DNA of 64,000 bases, from contig NZ_PVNP01000003.1 in the NCBI RefSeq assembly GCF_002993365.1, forward strand, positions 1-64,000. The letters are read 5' to 3'. Source of the DNA: Marisediminitalea alba (GTDB taxonomy: Bacteria; Pseudomonadota; Gammaproteobacteria; Enterobacterales; Alteromonadaceae). Of this stretch, positions 34,621 through 44,306 are shown piece after piece. The position numbers and the translations under genes are program-made. How positions within the stretch are numbered: position 1 is the first letter of the stretch; each line of letters starts with the position of its first letter. Below the pieces are notes generated by a model. That model worked only from the letters and a program-made list of their open reading frames with translations, made no database searches and was not told the DNA's origin.

Positions 34621-35949
34621 TTAATCCCAAAGCAACCCGGCGAGATCCACGTCGAAGCGTAAACCAGCCACCCAGGCATTGTCTAAATCTTCAACACGCC
34701 CTCTGTCATTAAACTGGTCCGGATTTACAATGTAGTGGATATTCGGCTGCACGCGAATGTGATCGCCAAACTGCAACCCATAGCTCAGCTCCATCATAAG
34801 CTGATAGCCCGCTGGCAGACCGTTGCCGCCGTTAAGCTGTCTAAGCAGCGCCTGGTCCTCTAGTGCTTCATCACTGTAGTCCTGACGGGTTATCACAAAG
34901 CCAATGGTATCGGTATCGCGACCGGCAAAGGTACCATGCTTAACAAAACCGGCTTTCAGGTAATAATCCTGAGTTAGCTCGCCTTCAATACCGGTTAGTA
35001 CCGCGCCAAATAACGTGACGCGGCGACGGGAATTTAAATCCGGGCGCAGTACGGTTTGCTCAAACCGGGCGAATACTCCGGAGCGGCCATTTTGGGTAGC
35101 ATAGTTCTCGCCACTAACGGCTGCGAGGTTGCCCTCAGCATCACGGGACGGATCGGCGTAGTCAGCACCATCATACCAACCACCCACTTCATACCGGCGT
35201 GGATAGTCATCGTTATCCCAGGACGTTTTATAACCCAGCGTTACGGGCACCACTACGCCGGTGGAGTCTGCAATACGCCAGTCAAAACCGTGATCGCCAG
35301 CACGCTGATGCGCAGTGTTCTCTTCGTAAACACCGGCATGGAAATACACTTTATCATTGAACCAGAACTTGGCGTGGCCGCCCCAGCTCGATACCGGCCA
35401 CCAGGTAAAATTACTGGTACGAAACACAAAGGTGGGGTTGCCACAGGCGGAGTTGGTCTGAAAGTACTGGCAAAGCTCAGAGCCTAAAAACGAGATGTTG
35501 GCCACCGTTCTGCCAGCTTCCAGCTGTAACTGCCCGTCCAGAAAAGACGTCTCAATGGTAAAGCGGGCTAAGCGAGAATTCTGGCCACCGTAGATTTCCT
35601 GCACGGACGTGCTGTTACCAATGTAATTCTGCGCCAGGTTCTGGCCATGTCGGTTGGTAAAAGCAACGTGAATGCGGGTGTTATCCCATCCGGCCGCTTT
35701 ATCCATATTGATATCGGCGCCAACAAATAACTGACCGGCGTAAGCGCTTCCGCGCTGCTTGCCGCCTTCCACATTAGCCGCCGCTTCGCCGGTGTAACTG
35801 GCCAGCCAGTCGACATAACGGGTATCAGCGGCCTGTGTTGGCAGAGCGATACCCCATGCCAGTAGCCCGGCAGAAATCGCACCACAAATGGATTTAGCGA
35901 GCCCGGCGCGCGGTAAGGACCGGGATAAGTCGATATTTTTTAAGCGCAT
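34621..35949 (-). CDS. Outer-membrane carbohydrate porin (OprB-like)
   Basis: This 442-residue protein has a long N-terminal leader ending ALPTQA. It is followed by a beta-barrel-type sequence with alternating hydrophobic strands (QLQLEAGRTVANISFLGSELCQYFQ, FTWWPVSSWGGHAKFWF, RVTLFGAVLTGIEGELTQDYYLKAGFV). The segments RYVDWLASYTGE, MELSYGLQFGDHIRVQPNIHYIVNPDQF and a final strand resemble OprB carbohydrate-selective porins. The last residue is aspartate rather than the usual aromatic one. It should let sugar cross the outer membrane for the kinase encoded next. Confidence 0.83.
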   Translation of the reverse strand: MRLKNIDLSRSLPRAGLAKSICGAISAGLLAWGIALPTQAADTRYVDWLASYTGEAAANVEGGKQRGSAYAGQLFVGADINMDKAAGWDNTRIHVAFTNRHGQNLAQNYIGNSTSVQEIYGGQNSRLARFTIETSFLDGQLQLEAGRTVANISFLGSELCQYFQTNSACGNPTFVFRTSNFTWWPVSSWGGHAKFWFNDKVYFHAGVYEENTAHQRAGDHGFDWRIADSTGVVVPVTLGYKTSWDNDDYPRRYEVGGWYDGADYADPSRDAEGNLAAVSGENYATQNGRSGVFARFEQTVLRPDLNSRRRVTLFGAVLTGIEGELTQDYYLKAGFVKHGTFAGRDTDTIGFVITRQDYSDEALEDQALLRQLNGGNGLPAGYQLMMELSYGLQFGDHIRVQPNIHYIVNPDQFNDRGRVEDLDNAWVAGLRFDVDLAGLLWD

Positions 35950-36043
35950 TTACGTCCCCTTGAAGGGGTGTGATTTTCAGACACGACGATCACACCCTGT
36001 TAACAGCAAGTCAGGGGAACGCAATTTAATGCAGCTTAAATAT

Positions 36044-36062
36044 TAAATCAACTTTATTTATT
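36044..36062 (-). promoter_or_regulatory. Candidate ROK operator upstream of the porin
   Basis: Read on the minus strand, AATAAATAAAGTTGATTTA matches AATAAATTTTGTTGATTTA in front of the FucP-like gene at 16 of 19 positions. It also contains TTGATT, a possible -35, with TAAATT 17 bp on. Both sites flank the ROK gene, so a shared operator is likely; binding is not shown. Confidence 0.45.
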
Positions 36063-36070
36063 TATTAAAT

Positions 36071-37270
36071 TTACAAACTGTATTGGGCCAGTAAGGGGAG
36101 ATTTGCACAGCCAAGGGCCCGTGCATCGGCGCCAACAGAGCCCGGCAATAGCCGTAATGGCGATAATCCGCGGCAATCTGCTTTCGCCAGTAATTGCTCA
36201 CATTTATGTAACAACGCCTGCTTAACGGTATCCGGAACAGCGCCTTCAATCACCACGGCATCCAGGTCAAGAAAGGCATGAGCACTGATGGCAGCCTGCA
36301 CAATTCCCTCGGCCGCCACTTCCAACCAATCGGCCACCTCGGGCAAATTCTCCGGCCAGATGGGATGCCGGCCGTGTAGAAAAGCGGTATCTACGCCCGT
36401 TTGTTTAAGCGTTCTTTCCAATCGGTGAAGTGAAGCACTATCGAGTAACTGAGCGTTACCTGAACCAGCCAGTACCGGCAGAGAACCCACCGCGCCGGCA
36501 TTACCGCTACGGCCAACATGGAGCTTGCGGTTAAGCACCATGCCACCACCGATAAAGGTGCCCACAAAGCAATACAAATAGTCGCTAAGCTCGCGGTGCT
36601 GCCCAAACCAAAGCTCTGCAGCACAGGCGGCAATATCATCGTTACACAAATACACCGGTAGTTCGGTAAACTCCTGCACCGCCGCCAGTACATCAAACTC
36701 TTTCCAGCGCGCTAGCTCATCTTCCGGCGCACCGGCCTGCTCACTCCAGCGCCATATTTCAAATGGCATGGCCACCCCCACACCGCTGACTCTGCTGACT
36801 TCCTCTTCATCAAGGGCCGACAAAATGGCTCGCAACCCTTTTTGGGTAAATCGCTGCATCGCTTCAATAGCCGGGAAATCCCAGTGCTCACACAGTGAAG
36901 CCCGCACATTGCCCAGAAAATCAATCAGCGATATCTGCATACTGCGCCGACCAATTTTGATACCCAGTCCGAATGCGCCGTTGGCTCGAAGCGAGAACGG
37001 CACGCTGGGCTGACCACGCTTGCCACGATGGGGTTCACCGCGCTGCAACAAGCCATCGTGTTCGAGCCGGTTGATGATCACCGTGGCAGCCTGGGCTGAC
37101 AGCCCGGTTTGTTTGGCAATCTGTGCTTTAGGGAGGTGTTGGTGCTGGCGGATAAGAGTAAGAATTCGTCTTTCATTCAGCGCGCGCAAACCCGACTGCC
37201 CCTTGGGTACAACACTTTTTTGCCATACTGGCAGAGGCTCATTCGACGTTGCTTGAATGGTTTCAGACAT
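36071..37270 (-). CDS. ROK-family transcriptional regulator
   Basis: A 399-residue protein with an N-terminal winged helix-turn-helix (RILTLIRQHQHLPKAQIAKQTGLSAQAATVIINRLEHDG, about residues 35-75) and a ROK sugar-kinase-like domain (LGIKIGRRSMQISLIDFLG, then GTFIGGGMVLNRKLHVGRSGNAGAVGSLP). The zinc-binding CxCGxxGCxE motif of many ROK proteins is not visible. It is probably a repressor released by a sugar or sugar phosphate. It lies between the porin-kinase operon and the divergent transporter gene, its likely targets. Confidence 0.87.
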   Translation of the reverse strand: MSETIQATSNEPLPVWQKSVVPKGQSGLRALNERRILTLIRQHQHLPKAQIAKQTGLSAQAATVIINRLEHDGLLQRGEPHRGKRGQPSVPFSLRANGAFGLGIKIGRRSMQISLIDFLGNVRASLCEHWDFPAIEAMQRFTQKGLRAILSALDEEEVSRVSGVGVAMPFEIWRWSEQAGAPEDELARWKEFDVLAAVQEFTELPVYLCNDDIAACAAELWFGQHRELSDYLYCFVGTFIGGGMVLNRKLHVGRSGNAGAVGSLPVLAGSGNAQLLDSASLHRLERTLKQTGVDTAFLHGRHPIWPENLPEVADWLEVAAEGIVQAAISAHAFLDLDAVVIEGAVPDTVKQALLHKCEQLLAKADCRGLSPLRLLPGSVGADARALGCANLPLLAQYSL

Positions 37271-37378
37271 AACACTTCTCTTATTTATCCTTAAATCAAC
37301 ACGCTATATTAGTCCTTCAGAAGCCCGGTGCAAAGCTCTGCTGAACATCAGGCATAAAACTCCCTCAAATCAAAAGAA

Positions 37379-37435
37379 AACAAATTAAATAAATTTTGTT
37401 GATTTATTGACACGAAAAATTTTTGTTGCTTAAAT
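37379..37435 (+). promoter_or_regulatory. Promoter and candidate operators of the FucP-like gene
   Basis: A perfect -35 TTGACA (37407-37412) and a weaker -10 TTAAAT (37430-37435) are 17 bp apart. Just upstream is an imperfect palindrome, AACAAATT with AATTTTGTT (37379-37400), within a 19-base match (37388-37406) to the porin upstream region. A second palindrome, AAAAATTTTT (37415-37424), lies in the spacer. Repressor binding here would block RNA polymerase. Confidence 0.55.
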
Positions 37436-37469
37436 CGCTTAACTAATTTTTTACATGACGAGGCTTATC

Positions 37470-38789
37470 GTGCAAAAACGCGCGCCATTGGTTTCCAGGG
37501 AAACACTGCTCCCTTTCATTCTGCTCACCATCTGTTTTGCTGCCTGGGGTGTTGCCGCCAATATGACGGACCCTCTGGTTAAAGTGTTTAGTAAAATCTT
37601 TACGATGTCATCGCTGCAATCGGCGTTGGTTCAATTTGCTTATTACGGTGCCTATTTTTGTCTGGCGATTCCTGCGGCCTTTATCAATAAACGATTCTCG
37701 TACAAGACCGGGGTGCTTACCGGGCTGGGTTGCGCCGCAGCCGGTGCATTTTTGTTTTACCCGGCCAGTCAGACCATGACTTACGGCTTCTTCCTGCTTG
37801 CGTTATTTGTGCTGGCCGGCGGACTCTCTATCCTGGAAACTTCAGCCAATCCCTATGTGATGGCTATGGGCTGTGAACAAAGCGCCACCCGCCGGTTGAA
37901 CCTGGCTCAGGCATTTAACCCGGTGGGTACCAACCTTGGGGTATTTCTGGCCGCAACGCTGATTCTGCCTAACCTTAATCAGGCCTCAGCCGAACAGCGC
38001 GCCAGCATGTCTGCGGCCGAGCTCAAGTCTGTAATCGGCGCCGAACTGGATGCGGTGATGGTGCCTTACGTGGGGATGGCCTTTGTGCTGGTTGTGGTAT
38101 GGATTGCCATTGCCTGTATTAAAACCCCGGTGAATGAGTCCACAGAACAGCGCGCTGAGAATATTCAGCTAGGGGCCTCACTTAAGCGTTTAATGCTTAA
38201 CCGCCACTATCGTTTTGGCGTCCTTGCGCAGTTTTTTAACGTGGGAGCGCAAACCTGTGTCTGGACCTTTACCATCCAGTACGCCATGGCGGCGATTGGC
38301 GGTAATGAAGTAGATGGCGGCCAGGTGTTGCAGTACAGCATGATTGTGTTTCTTGTCTCACGCTTTGTGATGACCTGGTTAATGCAGTATTTGTATCCGG
38401 CAAAACTGCTGATGATTATGTCACTGATAGCGGCCGGGTTGTGTATTGTTATGACCCAGGCACCGAACATGGTTGGTGTGGTATCACTGGTAGCAATTTC
38501 TGCCTGTCTGTCACTGATGTTCCCCACTATCTACGGTATTGCGCTGGAAGGTCTGGGAGAAGATACCAAACTTGGCGCTGCTGGTCTGGTGATGGCGATT
38601 CTGGGCGGCGCAATCCTGCCTTTGTTTCAGGCTGCGATCATCGACTCATGGAGCGTAATCGTGTCTTACGTGGTGCCAGCCCTATGCTTCCTGCTAGTCG
38701 CCGGTTATGGCCTGTTTGATATCAAAAACAAAGCATCCCGAACCACTACAGCGAATAGCGCAAACTCTGCTCCGGTAACGGTGAAGTAA
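37470..38789 (+). CDS. FucP-like sugar:proton symporter (MFS)
   Basis: A 439-residue transporter of the FucP group: FILLTICFAAWGVAANMTDPLVKVF, GAYFCLAIPAAFINKRFSYKTG and FLLALFVLAGGLSILETSANPYV are close to the family pattern, with about twelve helices. The frame is open from an ATG at 37455, but GTG 37470 has ACGAGG six bases upstream, so I choose it. The substrate is probably the hexose handled by the adjacent kinase, with fructose the simplest guess. Repression by the ROK protein is likely. Confidence 0.87.
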   Translation: MQKRAPLVSRETLLPFILLTICFAAWGVAANMTDPLVKVFSKIFTMSSLQSALVQFAYYGAYFCLAIPAAFINKRFSYKTGVLTGLGCAAAGAFLFYPASQTMTYGFFLLALFVLAGGLSILETSANPYVMAMGCEQSATRRLNLAQAFNPVGTNLGVFLAATLILPNLNQASAEQRASMSAAELKSVIGAELDAVMVPYVGMAFVLVVVWIAIACIKTPVNESTEQRAENIQLGASLKRLMLNRHYRFGVLAQFFNVGAQTCVWTFTIQYAMAAIGGNEVDGGQVLQYSMIVFLVSRFVMTWLMQYLYPAKLLMIMSLIAAGLCIVMTQAPNMVGVVSLVAISACLSLMFPTIYGIALEGLGEDTKLGAAGLVMAILGGAILPLFQAAIIDSWSVIVSYVVPALCFLLVAGYGLFDIKNKASRTTTANSANSAPVTVK

Positions 38790-38904
38790 TTCACCCGCTT
38801 ACCAGCCGGTCATCTGAGGCCATAAAGATTAGTGCTTTCAGATGACTGCATTTTTACTGCCGGGGGTTTTTATCCGTTGGCGCTGCCGTTATAATCCCGC
38901 CCGC

Positions 38905-39085
38905 TCAGGTGCCTGATGTACGCTCATCGGGATAATCGGGAAGTAAGTGAAAAGCTTACGCTGCCCCCGCAACGGTAATCACGTATTGCATGCACATGTT
39001 AATACGATTCCCCTACGCCACCGACTATCGGGAAGGCGGGAATTCATGCCCCGGCATGACTGAAAGCCCGGAGACCGGCCTGCGC
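38905..39085 (+). ncRNA. Cobalamin riboswitch
   Basis: The aptamer core is readable: GGTGCC at the start, GGGAA segments, CTGCCCCCGCAACGGTAA, a GCCACCGA box, and the B12 box AGCCCGGAGACCGGCC (39065-39080). It lies in the 381-bp gap before btuB on the same strand. Binding of adenosylcobalamin to this class represses the downstream gene. Confidence 0.94.
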
Positions 39086-39135
39086 TGCGTCGGCAACTGC
39101 TCATAACGGGCCGGTTGCCACTTCTTATCCGTCTT

Positions 39136-39154
39136 AGCACTCGGCGGGAGTGCT
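39136..39154 (+). promoter_or_regulatory. Hairpin between riboswitch and btuB start, possible expression platform
   Basis: AGCACTC (39136-39142) and GAGTGCT (39148-39154) form a perfect 7-bp stem with a GGCGG loop. It includes a GGGAG that could act in ribosome binding, about 17 bases before the ATG. It may be the part of the switch that controls translation. Confidence 0.45.
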
Positions 39155-39170
39155 GTTAAAAGAGCCTTTT

Positions 39171-41069
39171 ATGAAAATTCGATCCCTTTCCTGTGCGGTA
39201 GCCCTTGCGTGCGCCGCGAACATTGCCTGTGCCCAGCAATCCTCGGTAGAAACCATTACTGTTACCGGTTCTCGTTTACCGGTTAGCCTGGACAAACTGG
39301 CGGCCTCAGTCTCAGTCCTCACCGAAGAAGATATTCAGGCTGCAGGTGCTACCCAGTTAACTGATTTATTACGCGGTATGCCCGGCGTGAGTCTGAGTCA
39401 GTCGGGTAGCCCTGGTTCACTAACCGAACTGCGTTTGCGTGGTAGCGAAACCAATCACCTGTTGGTATTGATCGACGGCGTGATTGTGAATGACCTCAGC
39501 CAGGGCGGTCTGGTAGATTTTGCCCACCTCACCGCAGATAACATTGCCAGAGTTGAATTGCTCCGTGGTGCACAAAGTGCACTGTGGGGCAGTGGTGCGG
39601 TGTCTGGTGTACTTAGCATCACAACTAAAGCGGGCAGTGAGAGTAATGACAACACGTCACTGAGTGCTGGTATTGGTAACGCCAGCACCTATCGTGCTTC
39701 CGTCTCAACACAGCAGTCGCTGGACAACCTGAGCGTGTCTCTGTACGCCAATCACTTTAATACCGATGGCGACAATGTGTCGCGTAGCGGCGGCGAAGAT
39801 GATGGTTACCGCAATACCACCGCCGGTTTTGGACTGAACTGGCAGGCAACCGCCAGTAACACCTTTATGGCCGGTGCACGCATGGTTGATTATCGCAACG
39901 ACTATGATGCAAGCGACTTCACTACCGGCCTGCCAGCCGATGCCGACAACGTTACCGATGGCGACCAGTTAACCTCCTACTTACAGTGGAACCTGGCTAT
40001 CGCTGAGTTAGGCTATACCAGCGAACTTAAAGCCCAGTACCACAAGGATGATAACGACAACCTGACCAGCGGTTTTGACGCTGGTGGTACCACCGGAGAG
40101 CGTAAGCAGCTGAACTGGACTCAGTTTATCACTACCGACGTGGCCCAGTTTGCTATTGGCACTGAGTTACTTCGTCGCGAGTTCGAACAACGAGGACCAT
40201 CTGACTGGGGCGATCCGAACTATCGTCGCGATGACAGCACCAGCAGTATTTTTGCAGAGTTAACCGGGCTGGGCACAGATGAGCTGACTACGCAGTTCAG
40301 TGTACGCTACGACGATAACGATCGCTTCGAAAAGGCCTGGAGTTATCGCGCCGGTGCACACTATGCCCTGAGCCGTCAGGTTAATGTTTTTGCCAGCATC
40401 AGCCAGGCTGTTAAAACACCAAACTTCACTGAGCTGTACGGCTATTATCCGGCCCAGTTTATTGGTAACCCTGATCTCAAGCCAGAACAAAGCAGGGAGT
40501 TTGAAGTGGGACTGCAAAGCCAGTTCAGCCGTCAGCTTTCGGCCGATTTCAGCGTATTTACTACGCGCCTGGAAAACGAAATCACCAGTGTATGGGACAG
40601 CGCCAGTGGCTTAAGCTCGGTGGCCAATGCCAGTCAGGATTCCCGCCGCGACGGCTTTGAAGCATCGCTGCAATGGGTTGCTGATACCTGGCAGTTCACT
40701 GTCCACTACAGCTATCTGGATGCCACCAGCGGTGATGGTGCCGATCAGGCGGTTGAACTGCGTCGCCCTAACCATACCGGCTCGGTGACCTACCGCCATT
40801 CATTAGCGGTTCAGGGTTTATCTGTTTATATCAAAGCAGATTACACCGGCGTGCGTCAGGATATCTTTTACCCGCCCACGTCATTCAGCGGCGAAGTTGT
40901 CAGTCTTGATCCGTACTGGCTAACCAGCATAAACGTGAACTATGACTGGAACCAACAGTGGCAGTTTGGGGTCCGAGTGGATAATGCATTGTCTGAAGAC
41001 TATGAAGATATCATTGGCTACCGCGGTGCCCAGCGGCGCTTCCTGGTGCATACCAGCTATCGCTTTTAA
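39171..41069 (+). CDS. TonB-dependent vitamin B12 outer-membrane transporter BtuB
   Basis: This 632-residue receptor has a signal peptide (to about CAQQ), a TonB box (VETITVTGSRL), a plug domain with LTDLLRGMPGVSLSQSGSPGSLTELRLRG, and a long beta-barrel ending in a C-terminal phenylalanine (SYRF). The cobalamin riboswitch in its leader strongly supports BtuB over other TonB receptors. The frame opens at 39150, but ATG 39171 gives the expected signal peptide. No btuCDF genes are nearby. Confidence 0.93.
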   Translation: MKIRSLSCAVALACAANIACAQQSSVETITVTGSRLPVSLDKLAASVSVLTEEDIQAAGATQLTDLLRGMPGVSLSQSGSPGSLTELRLRGSETNHLLVLIDGVIVNDLSQGGLVDFAHLTADNIARVELLRGAQSALWGSGAVSGVLSITTKAGSESNDNTSLSAGIGNASTYRASVSTQQSLDNLSVSLYANHFNTDGDNVSRSGGEDDGYRNTTAGFGLNWQATASNTFMAGARMVDYRNDYDASDFTTGLPADADNVTDGDQLTSYLQWNLAIAELGYTSELKAQYHKDDNDNLTSGFDAGGTTGERKQLNWTQFITTDVAQFAIGTELLRREFEQRGPSDWGDPNYRRDDSTSSIFAELTGLGTDELTTQFSVRYDDNDRFEKAWSYRAGAHYALSRQVNVFASISQAVKTPNFTELYGYYPAQFIGNPDLKPEQSREFEVGLQSQFSRQLSADFSVFTTRLENEITSVWDSASGLSSVANASQDSRRDGFEASLQWVADTWQFTVHYSYLDATSGDGADQAVELRRPNHTGSVTYRHSLAVQGLSVYIKADYTGVRQDIFYPPTSFSGEVVSLDPYWLTSINVNYDWNQQWQFGVRVDNALSEDYEDIIGYRGAQRRFLVHTSYRF

Positions 41070-41171
41070 CTGTTAATCGCCGTTTAATTCGCCTGGTCGT
41101 CACTGACTAGGCGAATATTTAGCGGTATGATAATCTCAACGTTTATTTGAATTAGAAAGGAAAACACTCGA

Positions 41172-41798
41172 ATGAAGAAGTTTGCTTTGTGGGTTGTACT
41201 AGCATTACTGATTCCATTACAGGTCTCTGCCGCTGTTAAGTGGGAAGAAGGTAAACATTACGAAGAAATCGATAAGCCCTTAAGTGACTCGCCCGAAGTC
41301 CTCGAGTTTTTCTCCTACTGGTGCCCGCACTGCTATCGCACAGAGCCGTTTGTAGCGGACCTGAAAAAATCCCTGGATGAAGGCGTTAAATTTGAAAAAG
41401 TACACGTTAACTTTATGCCTTACGCCAGTCAGGCTGTGCAGGATGAAGTGACTACGGCAATGCTAATTGCGAAAGCACTGAAGCAGGAAGACAAGCTGAG
41501 CGCCGCAATCTTTAACTATATTCATAAACAACGTGCCACCATTACTGGCATGAAAGACATCCGTAACATCTTTATTATCAACGGTGTGGATTCAGCAAAA
41601 TTCGATAAGCTGGCTAAAAGCTTTGGCGTTAAATCGATGCTGGGTAAAAACAATAAAGTCGTAGAAGACTATCGCCGCGAAGTGCGCTCGGTGCCTACCT
41701 TCATTGTTAACGGTAAATATAAAGTACAGATTGGCCGTGACCTGACGCCAACTGAACGCCTGGAACTATTTAACTACCTGGCAGCAAAACGCGACTAA
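41172..41798 (+). CDS. Periplasmic thiol:disulfide oxidase DsbA
   Basis: A 208-residue protein with a signal peptide (to about VSA, residue 20). The active site is C51-P-H-C54 in FFSYWCPHCYRTEPF, and a cis-proline segment follows (RSVPTFIVNGKY). It introduces disulfides into exported proteins with DsbB. The leader region has GAAAGGAAAA before the start. It ends at a remarkable 19-bp perfect hairpin. It is not next to srkA, unlike in enterobacteria. Confidence 0.94.
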   Translation: MKKFALWVVLALLIPLQVSAAVKWEEGKHYEEIDKPLSDSPEVLEFFSYWCPHCYRTEPFVADLKKSLDEGVKFEKVHVNFMPYASQAVQDEVTTAMLIAKALKQEDKLSAAIFNYIHKQRATITGMKDIRNIFIINGVDSAKFDKLAKSFGVKSMLGKNNKVVEDYRREVRSVPTFIVNGKYKVQIGRDLTPTERLELFNYLAAKRD

Positions 41799-41828
41799 AA
41801 TCACTTTGCTCCAGGCAATAATAAAGGT

Positions 41829-41875
41829 AATCAAGGGGTCAGAGTAATCATTTACTCTGACCCCTTGATTTTTTA
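41829..41875. terminator. 19-bp perfect hairpin with T-run between dsbA and sulP
   Basis: The sequence from 41829 to 41847 is the exact inverse complement of 41852-41870, with a four-base loop, and is followed by TTTTTT. It contains GGGGTCAGAGTAA and its complement. The T-run overlaps the stop codon of the minus-strand SulP gene. It surely can terminate dsbA; its length and perfect match suggest an inserted repeat. Confidence 0.85.
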
Positions 41876-43438
41876 GGCAAGCTTATCGGTTGCTATCCGG
41901 TAGCGAGGGTCTTCGTTAACGTTTATCTCAACGAATTTACCTGCCTTATTTAGCAAGCTCTGGCATTCCTGACTCACGTGACGGATATGCAGTTTCTTAC
42001 CCGCCTGCTCGTATTTATCGGCCAGACCATCCAGCGCATCAATGCCTGATGAATCCCAAATACGGCTGTTCTTAAAGTCGATAACCACATCTTCCGGGTC
42101 ATTAGCCACGTCAAACAGCTCTTTAAAGTGACTGACTGAACCAAAGAATACCGGGCCACGCAGCTCGTAGACTTTCCAGCCATCGTCATCAATGTGGGTT
42201 TTCGAATCAACGTAGCGAGCAGCTTTCCAGGCAAACACCAGCGCAGAAACTATTACCCCAACCACCACGGCAATCGCCAGGTCGGCAATAACGGTAACGG
42301 CGGTTACCAGGAACAAGACAAAAGCATCTTCCTTATTAACGCCACGGATTATGCGGAACGATGCCCACTCGAAGGTGCCTATTACTACCACAAACATTAC
42401 ACCAACCAGTGCTGCCAGCGGGATCATCTCAATCAGCGGTGCAGCGAATAAAATAAAGCCAAGTAATACTACTGCTGCGGTGATACCTGATAAGCGTCCG
42501 CGACCACCAGAGTTAATGTTAATCATGCTCTGGCCAATCATGGCACAACCACCCATACCACCAAAGAAACCGTTCACGGTGTTAGCAACACCCTGACCAA
42601 TACATTCTTTGTTACCGCGGCCACGGGTATCGGTCATTTCGTCAATCAGGGTGAGGGTTAACAGTGACTCAATCAAACCCACCAGACATAAAATGACCGA
42701 GGTTGGTAAGATGATCATCAGCGTATCCCAGTTAAATGGCACCATAGGGATAGCAAACGTTGGCAGCTCGCCCGCAAGGGTGGCGCTGTCGCGTTGGTCA
42801 ACCGGGAGCATGTCGCGCACGAAGTCGATAACCGTGCGAGCTTCCAGATCCAGTCCGTGCACTAGCAATGTAATAGTGATAATCGCCGCCAGCGATGCGG
42901 GTACGGCTTTGGTCAGTTTTGGCAATAAGTAGATGATTGCCATGGTTAATGCAACCAGCCCCAGCATAATGTAGAGCATAGTGCCGCTCATCCACTCCTG
43001 GGTACCCAGTGCGCCAGTGACTTTAAACTGCCCCAACTGGGCCAGGAAAATTACGATAGCCAGGCCGTTTACAAAGCCCAGCATAACCGGATAAGGCACC
43101 AGGCGAATAAACTTCCCTAAGCGAAATACGCCGCACAATATTTGCAACAAACCGGCCAATAACACTGCGGCAAACAAGTACTGGACACCGTGTTCGGCAA
43201 CCAGGGCAACCATAACAACTGCCATCGCGCCGGTTGCACCGGAAATCATGCCAGGACGGCCACCAATGGCAGAGGTAATCAGCCCCATCATAAATGCCGC
43301 GTACAGGCCTATCATCGGCTCAACGCCGGCAACAAATGCAAAAGCAACGGCTTCGGGCACCAGTGCCAGGGCAACGGTTATTCCTGAGAGCACGTCATTC
43401 TTTACGTTACTTTCTTTACTCGTGATGATATCAAACAT
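41873..43438 (-). CDS. SulP-family inorganic anion transporter
   Basis: A 521-residue membrane protein with the SulP pattern: an N-terminal domain of many helices ([35 protein letters not shown]) and [30 protein letters not shown] in the middle. A C-terminal STAS domain covers about the last 110 residues ([20 protein letters not shown], then [18 protein letters not shown]). SulP proteins move sulfate, bicarbonate or other anions; which one cannot be told here. It is divergent from a TetR gene that might control it, with 191 bp between. Confidence 0.9.
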   Translation of the reverse strand: MFDIITSKESNVKNDVLSGITVALALVPEAVAFAFVAGVEPMIGLYAAFMMGLITSAIGGRPGMISGATGAMAVVMVALVAEHGVQYLFAAVLLAGLLQILCGVFRLGKFIRLVPYPVMLGFVNGLAIVIFLAQLGQFKVTGALGTQEWMSGTMLYIMLGLVALTMAIIYLLPKLTKAVPASLAAIITITLLVHGLDLEARTVIDFVRDMLPVDQRDSATLAGELPTFAIPMVPFNWDTLMIILPTSVILCLVGLIESLLTLTLIDEMTDTRGRGNKECIGQGVANTVNGFFGGMGGCAMIGQSMININSGGRGRLSGITAAVVLLGFILFAAPLIEMIPLAALVGVMFVVVIGTFEWASFRIIRGVNKEDAFVLFLVTAVTVIADLAIAVVVGVIVSALVFAWKAARYVDSKTHIDDDGWKVYELRGPVFFGSVSHFKELFDVANDPEDVVIDFKNSRIWDSSGIDALDGLADKYEQAGKKLHIRHVSQECQSLLNKAGKFVEINVNEDPRYRIATDKLA

Positions 43439-43629
43439 TACTATCTCAGCACTGAGGTGGTTAAAAATCGGTCGGCGATCCTACCATTACCAGGCTCATT
43501 TGTCCTTTAACAGTTTGTAAAAATCTGCCGCCCGATGCGATAAACGCAGTCAAAGCTGCCCCTTAGAGCATTGCCTGAGCCGGGTAAGTCGTTACCATAG
43601 TCGTTAACACCTCAGATAGTAAAAACTTC

Positions 43630-44244
43630 ATGTCTCTCAATAACAAACAGCAAAAGACTCAGGCCATAATCAAAGCGGCTTGTCATTATTTTCTGCAGTA
43701 CGGTTACAATGGCGCCACTACCGATCTGATCCAGAAAAAAGCCGGCGTTTCCAAAGCCACCTTATATAATCACTTTCCCACCAAAGAGAGTTTATTTGCC
43801 TCGGTGGTGAATACCCAGTGCAAACACTTTATTGAACAGGTCAGAGCCATTAGTTTGCCCGATATGCATTTTTCAGAATCGCTGTTTCGTATTGGTGAAG
43901 CGTACTTAACTTTATTACTGGCACCAGAGAATCAGGCGTTATTTCGCGCCGTGGTTGTTGAAGCGCCACGCTTCCCGGGGCTTGCGAAAACCTTTTATGA
44001 TGCCGGGCCCGCCAGTATCCTGCCGGTGATAGCCGAAGCGGTTAACCGCGCTCTGCAAAAGCATGAGCTGGCTGATAACGGTTGCGAGCCGCTGCGTCTG
44101 GCGACCGACTTTATTACTGTTTTGCGGGGTAAATCGCAGATGTATTGTTTGCTGCATCCGGATTTTATCCCCGACCAGAACACCATTGCCGAGTGGGTTT
44201 CTGAAGCCGTGGATATCGTACTTAATCAGGTTAGCCTGCCATAG
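43630..44244 (+). CDS. TetR/AcrR-family transcriptional regulator
   Basis: A 204-residue regulator with an N-terminal helix-turn-helix (ATTDLIQKKAGVSKATLYNHFPTKESLF, about residues 31-58) and a helical ligand-binding domain. The C-terminal part has the pattern of the group that includes AefR-type regulators. It may act on the divergent SulP gene or on the small membrane protein gene downstream. No operator could be identified with confidence. Confidence 0.85.
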   Translation: MSLNNKQQKTQAIIKAACHYFLQYGYNGATTDLIQKKAGVSKATLYNHFPTKESLFASVVNTQCKHFIEQVRAISLPDMHFSESLFRIGEAYLTLLLAPENQALFRAVVVEAPRFPGLAKTFYDAGPASILPVIAEAVNRALQKHELADNGCEPLRLATDFITVLRGKSQMYCLLHPDFIPDQNTIAEWVSEAVDIVLNQVSLP

Positions 44245-44306
44245 GATTGCATTGTGAATTCGCTGCGCCTACACTTTGCAGCAAAAATAACGTCGAAACG
44301 TCAGTT

